Source: Candidatus Woesearchaeota archaeon
Lineage (GTDB): Archaea > Nanobdellota > Nanobdellia > Woesearchaeales > SKIA01
Length of the DNA: 22,436 nucleotides
Assembly (NCBI GenBank): GCA_007128245.1
Contig: SKXU01000068.1
Location: forward strand, 1 to 22,436
Reading direction: 5' to 3'
The position numbers were made by a program, and so were the translations under genes. A model generated the notes under the pieces. It did no database searches. It was given only the letters and a program-made list of their open reading frames with translations, and had not been told where the DNA came from. Positions 1-6,372 of this stretch are shown here, one piece after another (position 1 is the first letter of the stretch; the number at the start of each line of letters is the position of its first letter).

Positions 1-302
1 CCACACACGCCTTCAATACCGTGCGTGCCAAAAGCCACCGCACCCATCTCAGCTCCAGTAAGCTGCGCAGTTTCTGGCCTGGAAAAAAGTATTGACATCT
101 ACAACACATTGCGCGAGCAAATGAGAAAACACCCTGGAGAAACCGATCGACCGCGAAGGTTTGGGAGAGTCGCGAACTGGGGCGTGATGGGAGCAGCACT
201 TGGCGCCTTAAACTCAGGCCTTGACTACAATCCACACACGCCTTCAATACCGTGCGTGCCAAAAGCCACCGCACCCATCTCAGCTCCAGTAAGCTGCGCA
301 GT
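1..302 (+). repeat. Tandem 231-bp repeat, two partial copies
   Basis: Bases 1-71 are identical to 232-302, giving a period of 231 bp (77 codons), so the reading frame is preserved. Bases 1-116 match 1292-1407 exactly, and 124-302 match 1184-1362 with one difference (G203 against T1263). Both comparisons come from direct alignment of the given sequence. Confidence 0.93.
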
Positions 303-399
303 GGCAACGAGAATGAACTATCAACAACCCCTGCCAGAAGTCCTTGAATTAGGATACCAAGGAAATGGAGCACATCCTCAGGCACACTACCTTTCTTGA
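1..399 (+). CDS. Truncated paralogue of the lysozyme-like gene, 5' end outside window
   Basis: The reading frame is open from the first base and ends with TGA at 397-399, so the true start lies to the left. The visible product contains one partial and one near-complete copy of a module that also forms residues 119-193 of the 459-residue protein at 830-2209. The module has a basic stretch (RKHPGETDRPRR), a short hydrophobic stretch (WGVMGAALGALN) and a Pro/Ala-rich linker (PKATAPISAP). After the second copy the frame runs into a short unrelated-looking tail, with weak resemblance to residues 216-229 of the longer protein (QQLPE...YQG), and stops. The lysozyme-like catalytic domain is absent. 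It may be a decayed duplicate, a recombination product or an assembly artefact. No function can be given. Confidence 0.55.
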   Translation, partial: PHTPSIPCVPKATAPISAPVSCAVSGLEKSIDIYNTLREQMRKHPGETDRPRRFGRVANWGVMGAALGALNSGLDYNPHTPSIPCVPKATAPISAPVSCAVATRMNYQQPLPEVLELGYQGNGAHPQAHYLS

Positions 400-435
400 A
401 CACCCTACATGCGTTCTCAGCAGGAGAACACAAAA

Positions 436-720
436 ATGGAATGTAAGCTCTGTGACGAGCCAATAACCAACCCGCTGTGCCAAGACTGCCTTAAAGAAGC
501 AGTTGCGCAGTGGCTGCAAGAACACGACCCACAACGCATACCTGACCTTGCGCACGAGACCAATTGTCTGCGCTCAGACGAAGGCATTATGTGTGTAGTA
601 TGCAAGCACGACTTTAGTATTTGCACCTATTGTTACACAAAACACGTGTTTAATTGGCTGCGTGACGGACGCTTGCAAGTAGAGTTCTTGCACACATTTA
701 ATTTTTTGACCTTTACATAA
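436..720 (+). CDS. Small double zinc-ribbon protein
   Basis: The 94-residue product has two cysteine clusters. Cys3-x2-Cys6 with Cys15-x2-Cys18 form the first. Cys53-x2-Cys56 with Cys63-x2-Cys66 form the second, and an extra Cys44 lies between them. Each cluster is followed by a short helix ending in Trp-Leu (AQWL, FNWL), so the protein looks like an internal duplication of a zinc-ribbon/treble-clef unit. I chose ATG 436 over ATG 409 because AGGAG at 422-426 sits about 9 nt upstream and the cysteine fold begins directly after it. Small proteins with this cysteine spacing are common in DPANN genomes (recollection, not searched), but I know no function. A strong hairpin terminator follows 20 bases after the stop. 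It may bind nucleic acid or protein. Confidence 0.75.
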   Translation: MECKLCDEPITNPLCQDCLKEAVAQWLQEHDPQRIPDLAHETNCLRSDEGIMCVVCKHDFSICTYCYTKHVFNWLRDGRLQVEFLHTFNFLTFT

Positions 721-739
721 AACCTTTTGCCACACTATG

Positions 740-769
740 CCGTCCAGGATTTCCTGGACGGCTTTTTAT
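740..769 (+). terminator. Intrinsic-type hairpin terminator
   Basis: CCGTCCAGGA (740-749) pairs perfectly with TCCTGGACGG (752-761) around a two-base TT gap, and CTTTTTATT follows. The effective loop must open to about four bases. It is shaped like a bacterial Rho-independent terminator, which is unusual because archaeal termination normally relies on a U-tract alone. It closes the zinc-ribbon gene. Confidence 0.75.
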
Positions 770-799
770 TATCACTAAACAGTGACTAAATACATAACA

Positions 800-807
800 T
801 TTATATA
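800..807 (+). promoter_or_regulatory. TATA box of the lysozyme-like gene
   Basis: TTTATATA is centred 26 nt before ATG 830, the spacing expected for a leaderless archaeal transcript. A short inverted repeat, TCACT (772-776) and AGTGA (781-785), lies just upstream and could be a regulator site, but this is only a possibility. Confidence 0.7.
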
Positions 808-829
808 GTCTGATTGTTACTACTACAGC

Positions 830-2209
830 ATGAGCGATATATGGGATAATTTCAAAGAAAGTGCCAAACTCTTCGGGAAAGCAGTATACTTTACTGGCAA
901 GACCGCAGATAGTGTAAAAAAGATATTCGAGCCAGCACTAGACAACATACTCGTTCTTGGAGCAACCGCTGCAGCCCCGCTCGGAGCAGGATACCATCTC
1001 ATAAACAACGGACAAGTAGGAGCTGGAGTCGCTACTATTGCTGCAGGAGCATTCGGCGCAGGAGCTGCTACAGTATACGGCATGAGCACGTCCGATACGG
1101 AAAAAAACTTAGCCGCACACGACCCCAGTCACAAACCCAGAAGAAACATTAGTCGAATCACACAAGGAATCTCCACAAAACTCAGAAAACACCCTGGAGA
1201 AACCGATCGACCGCGAAGGTTTGGGAGAGTCGCGAACTGGGGCGTGATGGGAGCAGCACTTGTCGCCTTAAACTCAGGCCTTGACTACAATCCACACACG
1301 CCTTCAATACCGTGCGTGCCAAAAGCCACCGCACCCATCTCAGCTCCAGTAAGCTGCGCAGTTTCTGGCCTGGAAAAAAGTATTGACATCTACAACACAT
1401 TGCGCGACCGTGAAGAAGCACCCTCTAAAGCGCGCACAGCACCAACAGAAGAGCGCGCAGTACCGACAAGCCTGCATCAACAACTTCCCGAGGTGGGAGG
1501 ACTCTCATACCAAGGAACGCGCTCAGGATACGAGGCAAAGCTCCTACCAATAGAACGCAGACAACCGGCGATGGATAGCAAAGCAGCCGTGTGGCAACGA
1601 GTAGAGGGTTTTCGCCCAGTCGTTCGTGCCGCTTTAGACTTGTATAACGCACACAGCGTTGGCCTTACAGAAAATATGGTACTGGCATCATTGGCGCAAG
1701 AGAGTCAAGGACATCTCTGGTTAAACAGTGCTAACGGCGGAGATGCAGGAATAATTCATTTTACAGGAAAAACTGCTGAGGAATATGATTTGCGCATCCA
1801 CGGCACCACGACATCATTTTTAGACCGCGCGCACGGCGCACAGTTACGCGAAATGGCAGAGGACTGCAACTATGATCTGGTCTGCATGAGCAGACAAGAC
1901 GAACGATTCCACCCAATAAAAAACATTGACGCAGCAGTACGCAAGAAAGTACATGAAGGCCGCGAATCAACTGATGGATGGACGGGAGTTGTTCGCTTCC
2001 ACAACCCAACAGTTAAAAATCACCAGGATACGTACCGCATAGCAGTAAGGCAATGGTACGATATCCTCCAAGACCCTGCTGTTCACGCACATGCAGAACA
2101 GCGCTTTCAAGCACTCCACGGAGAAACCATCGATACATATTTTGCTCTCAAGGACATGGAACTACAAAATTGGGGCCTTACTACGTACAAAACCCTCAGT
2201 AACCGATAA
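830..2209 (+). CDS. Lytic transglycosylase/lysozyme-like protein with N-terminal hydrophobic module
   Basis: The 459-residue product has three visible parts. Residues 1-35 are amphipathic, and 38-86 are Gly/Ala-rich and hydrophobic, probably a membrane hairpin. Residues 119-193 are the module repeated in the gene at 1-399, followed by a charged, Pro-rich linker to about 250. Residues 255-415 resemble the SLT lysozyme fold: the likely catalytic Glu291 in LASLAQESQG, then GGDAGIIHFTGKTAEEY (303-319) where transglycosylases carry the G-x-M-G-L-M-Q motif and a following Tyr, NIDAAVR (365-371), and a late HNP...Y segment (391-402). There is no classical signal peptide. The family cleaves peptidoglycan glycan strands, which archaea lack, so the likely targets are bacterial walls or another glycan. 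A virus-derived enzyme is possible too. The start is fixed by the TATA spacing. Confidence 0.65.
   Translation: MSDIWDNFKESAKLFGKAVYFTGKTADSVKKIFEPALDNILVLGATAAAPLGAGYHLINNGQVGAGVATIAAGAFGAGAATVYGMSTSDTEKNLAAHDPSHKPRRNISRITQGISTKLRKHPGETDRPRRFGRVANWGVMGAALVALNSGLDYNPHTPSIPCVPKATAPISAPVSCAVSGLEKSIDIYNTLRDREEAPSKARTAPTEERAVPTSLHQQLPEVGGLSYQGTRSGYEAKLLPIERRQPAMDSKAAVWQRVEGFRPVVRAALDLYNAHSVGLTENMVLASLAQESQGHLWLNSANGGDAGIIHFTGKTAEEYDLRIHGTTTSFLDRAHGAQLREMAEDCNYDLVCMSRQDERFHPIKNIDAAVRKKVHEGRESTDGWTGVVRFHNPTVKNHQDTYRIAVRQWYDILQDPAVHAHAEQRFQALHGETIDTYFALKDMELQNWGLTTYKTLSNR
1184..1407 (+). repeat. Single in-gene copy of the module repeated at 1-302
   Basis: This segment supplies codons 119-193 of the lysozyme-like protein. 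It is nearly identical to both partial copies at the left edge: 116 of 116 bases over 1292-1407 and 178 of 179 over 1184-1362. The flanking sequence diverges sharply at both ends of the matched block. Confidence 0.93.
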
Positions 2210-2212
2210 AAA
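2205..2212 (+). promoter_or_regulatory. TATA box of the METTL5-like gene
   Basis: GATAAAAA is centred 27 nt before ATG 2235 and overlaps the end of the preceding gene. It implies an independent leaderless transcript. Confidence 0.5.
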
Positions 2213-2234
2213 CCCTGCGTAATTCCTTTGTGTC

Positions 2235-2834
2235 ATGGGATCACAAAAAAGTCTTGCGGTGCGCCTCTCAAAGCTGCAGACATTTATCACGCCAAACACG
2301 TCGCTTGAGCAGTACTCAACAGACTCAGAAATAGCTGCGCAGCTCATCCATAACGCTGACATGCTCGGCGACATCGAGGGTAAGCATATCGCTGATTTGG
2401 GCGCAGGAACCGGCATTTTGGGTTTGGGAGCGTTGTATTACGGCGCAAGCCACGTAACGCTAGTAGACATTGATGAAAAAGCGCTCAGTATCGCAGCACA
2501 AAACGCTCGGGCGCTCAATGTAGAGGGTATCACCTACATCCACGCTCCTGTGCAGCCAGTGCGCGCTGATGTGGTGCTCATGAACCCTCCGTTTGGCACA
2601 AAAACAGTGCATGCGGATAAGGAGTTTCTTCTCGTAGCGTTTCTCAGCGCTGACGTCGTGTATAGCATGCATTTAGCTTCTAGCGAGGAGTTTGTGCGCT
2701 CTCTTGGCAAAGAACATGGTTTTGCGCTCACGCACGTGTGGCCCGTCTCATTTCCTCTTAAGCAGACCATGCGTCAGCACAAGAAAAAGCGCACCTACAT
2801 TGATGTGATCATGGTGCGCTTGCAAAGAGAGTAA
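2235..2834 (+). CDS. METTL5-type rRNA adenine-N6 methyltransferase
   Basis: The 199-residue protein is a class I SAM-dependent methylase of the COG2263/METTL5 family. It shows the family's N-terminal LEQYST (24-29), the SAM-binding loop ADLGAGTGILGLGA (53-66), the acidic residue after strand 2 (VDID, 77-80) and the catalytic NPPF tetrad (117-120) typical of N6-adenine methylation. Human METTL5 modifies one adenine in 18S rRNA with TRMT112 as partner, and the archaeal relative is expected to act on 16S rRNA. Its length is normal for archaeal members. It sits just upstream of rpoL but each gene has its own TATA box. The family assignment is firm and the exact rRNA target is inferred. Confidence 0.88.
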   Translation: MGSQKSLAVRLSKLQTFITPNTSLEQYSTDSEIAAQLIHNADMLGDIEGKHIADLGAGTGILGLGALYYGASHVTLVDIDEKALSIAAQNARALNVEGITYIHAPVQPVRADVVLMNPPFGTKTVHADKEFLLVAFLSADVVYSMHLASSEEFVRSLGKEHGFALTHVWPVSFPLKQTMRQHKKKRTYIDVIMVRLQRE

Positions 2835-2835
2835 G

Positions 2836-2844
2836 TTTTATAAA
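2836..2844 (+). promoter_or_regulatory. TATA box of rpoL
   Basis: TTTTATAAA is centred 27 nt before ATG 2867, immediately after the stop codon of the methyltransferase gene. Confidence 0.7.
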
Positions 2845-2866
2845 CAGACTCTGTGCACTATGCGTT

Positions 2867-3142
2867 ATGGAGATAGCAGTACTTGAGAAAGCAGACCAGA
2901 GAGTGGTGTTTGAGTTGCATAACGCAGGTCACACATTCTGTAATAACCTCAAGAAAGCCCTTCTTCAGCAAAAAGATGTGAGTGTAGCAACCTATAGTGT
3001 GAGTCATCCACTTGTGGGAACTCCTACTTTCATCGTAGAGACCACTAAAAAAGCAGATTTCCCAAAGCTTCTTCTTGCCGCAACTCAAGCAATTAAGGAA
3101 GAAAACAAGGCTTTTGTATCTGCATTTAGTAAACTAAAGTGA
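2867..3142 (+). CDS. rpoL: RNA polymerase subunit L (Rpo11)
   Basis: The 91-residue product matches archaeal Rpo11/RpoL, the small partner of Rpo3 in the alpha-like assembly platform of RNA polymerase. The diagnostic segment is FELHNAGHTFCNNLKKAL near residue 15, followed by VSHPLVGTPTFIVET, which corresponds to the conserved H-P-L-x(3)-P segment. The length is typical. The start follows a TATA box at leaderless spacing. A small zinc-ribbon gene follows after 6 nt and is probably co-transcribed. Confidence 0.93.
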   Translation: MEIAVLEKADQRVVFELHNAGHTFCNNLKKALLQQKDVSVATYSVSHPLVGTPTFIVETTKKADFPKLLLAATQAIKEENKAFVSAFSKLK

Positions 3143-3148
3143 GCAATC

Positions 3149-3349
3149 GTGAGCAAACAACACCTGTGCCCTTCCTGTGGCAACATACTCCAAGAGGCTA
3201 GCTACCATGGAGAAGTATTTTATGCATGTACGTGTGGACATGGTAAAGCTATTTCTCAGCCAGCATCTACGCCTGGAGTTGTTGAGTACATCCAAGAAGT
3301 GGGCAATAAAACACTAACGCAACTGTTAGCGACACCTCAAGAGGATTAA
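3149..3349 (+). CDS. Small zinc-ribbon protein, TFS/Rpo9 N-ribbon-like
   Basis: The 66-residue product begins at GTG 3149, 6 nt after rpoL stops. Cys7-x2-Cys10 followed by GNIL, then Cys27-x-Cys29-Gly, resembles the N-terminal zinc ribbon of TFS/RPB9-type proteins (CPxCGNxL). The C-terminal ribbon with its acidic cleavage hairpin is absent, so it is not a complete transcript-cleavage factor. The tail (residues 45-66) is predicted helical. Position next to rpoL suggests an RNA polymerase-associated role, but this is inference. Its TAA shares bases with the stop codon of the converging uppS gene. Confidence 0.65.
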   Translation: MSKQHLCPSCGNILQEASYHGEVFYACTCGHGKAISQPASTPGVVEYIQEVGNKTLTQLLATPQED

Positions 3350-4023
3350 CGTCCGAAGCGTCGTTTTCGGGCCGAAAACTCTTCGATAATCATATCGAAC
3401 TCTTCTTTAGAGAAATCTGGCCACAATGTATCCACAAAAAACCATTCACTATACCATGACTGCCACACCAGAAAATTGCTTGTGCGCACCTCTCCTCCTG
3501 TACGAATAATCAGGTCTGGTTCAGAAATCTCAAGCCGATCAGAGATTGTCTGCATCGAAATATCCTCAGAGGACAACAGTCCTTGTTGGACTTCTCGTGC
3601 AAGCTCCTTAACGGCTGCAGTGATTTCTTCTCGTCCACCATATCCTACACAGACGTTCATGACATACTCGGTGTGGTGTTGTGTCCGCGCCATAACGTGT
3701 TTCATGCGCTCATGCACGTCTTCTGGAAAGCGCTCAAGATCCCCTACAAAGCGTACACGCACCCCATCGCTGTCTTGCGCGAGTAACTCATCACACCCCT
3801 CGCGAAACAGCTGCATGAGGTGGTCAAATTCTTTTTTTGGTCGAGAAAAGTTTTGTGCTGAGAACGCGTACAGCGTCAGTTCCTTAATTCCTGCCTCTCG
3901 CGCCCAGCTTCCTACTTCTTTGAGTTTATCTCGTCCCCACACATGTCCTTTGAGTGGATTGTTGAGTAGTCGCTGTGCAAAGCGCCGGTTTCCGTCCATG
4001 ATAATTGCGAGGTGGCGCACCAT
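3346..4023 (-). CDS. uppS: Cis-prenyltransferase (polyprenyl diphosphate synthase, UppS family)
   Basis: The 225-residue protein adds isopentenyl units in cis to an allylic diphosphate, making the long polyprenyl carrier used for glycosylation at the archaeal membrane. The catalytic MDGNRRFA motif is at 9-16 with Asp10. GYGGREEI (128-135) and the C-terminal IRTGGEVRTSNFLVWQ segment (173-188) hold the diphosphate- and magnesium-binding residues of the family. It is slightly shorter than bacterial UppS (about 250 residues), consistent with many archaeal forms. The start sits 27 nt from a TATA box shared with the divergent gene at 4075. Its 3' end overlaps the zinc-ribbon gene by 4 nt. Confidence 0.92.
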   Translation of the reverse strand: MVRHLAIIMDGNRRFAQRLLNNPLKGHVWGRDKLKEVGSWAREAGIKELTLYAFSAQNFSRPKKEFDHLMQLFREGCDELLAQDSDGVRVRFVGDLERFPEDVHERMKHVMARTQHHTEYVMNVCVGYGGREEITAAVKELAREVQQGLLSSEDISMQTISDRLEISEPDLIIRTGGEVRTSNFLVWQSWYSEWFFVDTLWPDFSKEEFDMIIEEFSARKRRFGR

Positions 4024-4046
4024 TGAGTGAGAGGGATGAAAAATCC

Positions 4047-4057
4047 TTATAAATATA
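4047..4057. promoter_or_regulatory. Shared bidirectional TATA box (uppS and 4075 gene)
   Basis: TTATAAATATA reads as a TATA box on both strands. It is centred about 24 nt from ATG 4075 on the plus strand and about 27 nt from the uppS ATG at 4023 on the minus strand. No other TATA-like element lies between the two genes. Confidence 0.65.
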
Positions 4058-4074
4058 CCTGTCTACAGGCGTGT

Positions 4075-4659
4075 ATGCATTTCATTTTCAAGTTCATCAT
4101 CGTGCTCCTCACACTTGCTGGTGTGCTCACCTTATTTGCGTTTATTGGCTCACAACTCCCTACTGATGAGACGCGCCCGCAAGAAACGTTATCGTACGAA
4201 GACGTTATTCCTCGTGGCTTTGCCGCGCAAGGAGCAGAGCGCGTGCTTGATCCGCGAGATGCAGGCCTTCTCATGCACCCCACGCCGCAAATCGCTGAGG
4301 TTGCTGCGCGCATTCGTTCTGTGTGTCTTACAGATAACGAGGAGTGTGCTGTGCGCGCTATCAGTACGTGGCTTCGCACACATATTGAGCATGTGGAGGT
4401 GGTGCAAGTGCGTCCGCATCTGCATTCTCCTGCTGAGACGTTGTTGTTTCGGCAAGCAGATGATCTTGCGCTTAGCGTGTTGTTTGTGAGTCTTGTGCGC
4501 TCGCAGGGTATCTCAGCGCGTGTAGGGATGACTCCGTACAGTACGTTTGTTGAGTTTGAGCTTGATGAACCCATGCGCATTGATTTTGGGTGCGCAAATT
4601 GCGGATTAAACAGTATTCGTTTTCGCGGCACTGATGATCGCGTTACGTGGATTGAGTGA
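4075..4659 (+). CDS. Membrane-anchored, degenerate transglutaminase-like protein
   Basis: The frame is open from 4027, but ATG 4075 is preferred because it lies 24 nt after a TATA box that would otherwise be inside the gene. It gives a 194-residue protein starting with a membrane anchor (residues 3-24) and continuing outside the cell. Residues 70-172 resemble the transglutaminase-like cysteine-protease fold. The stretch RQADDLALSVLFVSLVRSQG followed by ISARVG (126-151) aligns with the family pattern C-D-D-x-A-x-L-x-x-x-L-L-R-x-x-G-I-P-A-R. The catalytic cysteine position is Ala128. The usual histidine is not visible (TFVEFEL), while an aspartate (Asp170) remains. It is therefore probably a binding protein, not an enzyme. 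Its end overlaps the converging fusion gene by 17 nt. Confidence 0.62.
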   Translation: MHFIFKFIIVLLTLAGVLTLFAFIGSQLPTDETRPQETLSYEDVIPRGFAAQGAERVLDPRDAGLLMHPTPQIAEVAARIRSVCLTDNEECAVRAISTWLRTHIEHVEVVQVRPHLHSPAETLLFRQADDLALSVLFVSLVRSQGISARVGMTPYSTFVEFELDEPMRIDFGCANCGLNSIRFRGTDDRVTWIE

Positions 4660-5884
4660 GCAGGCATTCTTTGCGTACGCGTCCTTGCGCATCAAAAAGC
4701 ACTCCTTCATCCTTGAGGAGTCTTTTTTTCTTTGCTTGCTCGCCTCCAAAGTATCCTCCGAGCGTTCTGTCAGAGCGAATCACTCGATGGCATGGAATAC
4801 TGTTGGGGTCAGGGTTGCGTTTGAGTGCTTGTCCGATTGCTTGATAGGCGTTGCTATTGATGCGTCGACCGATTTCTTTGTACGTCGCCACTCGTCCTTC
4901 GGGTATCCTCTTCACAACGGCATAGACGCGTTCTGCAAGGCTTGTGTGTTTCTTGATATACTCGCGAAATTGTGCGACGTTTTGTGGGCGAGTCGTTTTT
5001 TTTGCTCGCTCCCAGTCTATCATGACTACTCGCTCATCGCTGATGAGGATGTGTTTGTACGGGTTTGTCATCTCTTTTTTGTTGATATGCGCCTCGTCAA
5101 GGAGTCTGCATTGCCTGAGTACCTCTGCAAATACGCGCTTACTATCTCCTCCTTGTGCTAAGAAGGTGTCTATGCGCTCTCCCGCGATGTATTCCATAAT
5201 GAGTCTGTGTGGTGTGTGCGCATAATATTTTGGTCCAAGCCCAAGCTTGTTGACTGCTTGGAGCATGTGTGCTTCTTGCTCTATGCGTCTTGTTTGAGCG
5301 AGTTTTATGACGTGATTGCCGTGCCGGTACACCTTGCTTCGTTTTCCTGAGGCAAGGTATGTTGCTTCCTGGATGTCTGGGAGGGCAAACCGTGCGTCGT
5401 ACACGAGAAGTTCTTCAAAAAACACTCGTTCACGTGCACAGATGTCATACACAAAACAGTTTTTTGTCAGCCACTGCTCAATCACGGACGGGTTTGTCTG
5501 TGTTGAGATCAGAAAAAGAATGTGTCCGTCTCGCGCCAGATGCTTTTTTGCCTGTTCAAGAAAGCGCAGGATCCACTCATACCCTTTTGTTCCTCCATCA
5601 AGCGCGACGTCCGGTGCTCGTGGGTCTGAGGGGAGGTACGGAGTGTTTGAGATAATGGTATCAAAGGTTCCTGACACCTCAGAAAAGAGGTCTGAGACGT
5701 GAGCATCCACTCCTGTGCTGCGCGCGTGCTCGACTGCTTGTGGGTCAATGTCTACTGCGAGCGCATCACCTGCTGCTCGCGCAAGTATCCCTGTTCCGCA
5801 CCCGACGTCAATAACGCGTCCTCGTGCGCGCTCGCGTACAACGCGCTCAAGCAGCCATGAGTCTTCTCGTGGTTCATACACCAT
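4643..5884 (-). CDS. Three-domain fusion: Mtq2/HemK2-like methyltransferase, COG2112-like kinase, O6-alkylguanine-DNA alkyltransferase
   Basis: One uninterrupted frame of 413 residues joins three families. Residues 1-163 are an Mtq2/HemK2-type glutamine methyltransferase: YEPREDSWLL (3-12), VIDVGCGTG (24-32), NTPYLP (80-85, in place of NPPYLP) and DGGTKGYEWI (96-105). Relatives methylate the GGQ glutamine of release factor aRF1. Residues 173-312 resemble the archaeal COG2112 predicted Ser/Thr kinase: Gly-rich loop (GKRSKVY, 180-186), Lys194, LGLGPKYY, MEYIAGE, LDEAHIN, NPYKHI and IDWERAK (289-295), the last replacing DFG. Residues 315-400 are an MGMT/Ogt domain with the acceptor Cys365 in PCHRV and GGYFGG (376-381). 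Gln348 lies where the DNA-flipping arginine finger usually is. A TATA-like element overlaps the upstream gene's stop. Confidence 0.85.
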   Translation of the reverse strand: MVYEPREDSWLLERVVRERARGRVIDVGCGTGILARAAGDALAVDIDPQAVEHARSTGVDAHVSDLFSEVSGTFDTIISNTPYLPSDPRAPDVALDGGTKGYEWILRFLEQAKKHLARDGHILFLISTQTNPSVIEQWLTKNCFVYDICARERVFFEELLVYDARFALPDIQEATYLASGKRSKVYRHGNHVIKLAQTRRIEQEAHMLQAVNKLGLGPKYYAHTPHRLIMEYIAGERIDTFLAQGGDSKRVFAEVLRQCRLLDEAHINKKEMTNPYKHILISDERVVMIDWERAKKTTRPQNVAQFREYIKKHTSLAERVYAVVKRIPEGRVATYKEIGRRINSNAYQAIGQALKRNPDPNSIPCHRVIRSDRTLGGYFGGEQAKKKRLLKDEGVLFDAQGRVRKECLLTQST

Positions 5885-5905
5885 ATAAGATAGATGTGGA
5901 AGATT

Positions 5906-5913
5906 CTTTATTT
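5906..5913 (-). promoter_or_regulatory. Candidate TATA box of the fusion gene
   Basis: On the minus strand this reads AAATAAAG, centred about 25 nt before the fusion gene's ATG. It overlaps the stop codon of the upstream winged-helix-like gene, so read-through from that gene is the alternative. Confidence 0.45.
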
Positions 5914-6372
5914 GTGTTTACCAAACACTTCGTCGATTGCTCGCAAGTATTCTTTTACGCGCTCAGTAATTGATCGCAGGTAGTATCGCTCTACGTGCTC
6001 TTCAAATATTGCTACGAGTGGTGCTTCTTCTCGTATGCGGTAGAGGTTTTTTGTTTTCTCAACCACAAAAATGTCTCGTAGTCGTAGGAGTTGTCGCCGA
6101 ATATTGCTTGGCGCTACTCCGAGCATGACAAGCCCTGCGCCTTCGCGCGCGTCAATGACTGCGTGCTCGATTTCTTTTGCGGAAAGTGCGTTTTCTGCTT
6201 CAAGGAGGACTAAGAGTACGTCTACGACGACGTCTCGGCTGTCTCCTGGTTGGAGTACTCCGAGTGAGAGGCACACTTTTCTGACGAGTTCTCTTCGGTC
6301 GTCTTTTTGTGGTGGCTCGTATTTTCGTAACGTTAACTCTCCAAGGGGGGTGTCAATTGCTTTCTTTGCCAT
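5908..6372 (-). CDS. Winged-helix-like conserved protein
   Basis: I cannot give this 154-residue protein an established family name. Residues 28-125 look like a winged-helix DNA-binding unit: a helical segment (VVVDVLLVLLEAENALSAKE), a second helix, then a recognition-helix-like stretch (APSNIRRQLLRLRDIF) and a wing (VVEKTKNLYRIREE). The C-terminal helices (residues 125-150) may dimerise. No catalytic motif is present. The start overlaps the end of mscS by 20 nt, so the two are almost certainly co-transcribed. A role as a transcription regulator is plausible but inferred from fold only. Confidence 0.6.
   Translation of the reverse strand: MAKKAIDTPLGELTLRKYEPPQKDDRRELVRKVCLSLGVLQPGDSRDVVVDVLLVLLEAENALSAKEIEHAVIDAREGAGLVMLGVAPSNIRRQLLRLRDIFVVEKTKNLYRIREEAPLVAIFEEHVERYYLRSITERVKEYLRAIDEVFGKHK

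Noticed and set aside
1..399. Insertion sequence or CRISPR array behind the repeats
   Set aside because: The repeat keeps a reading frame, has no terminal inverted repeats, no transposase and no regular short spacers.
3476..4030. 184-residue plus-strand frame opposite uppS
   Set aside because: It is antisense to a clearly recognised gene, rich in Ser/Arg/Cys from the complementary codons, and has no promoter or family resemblance.
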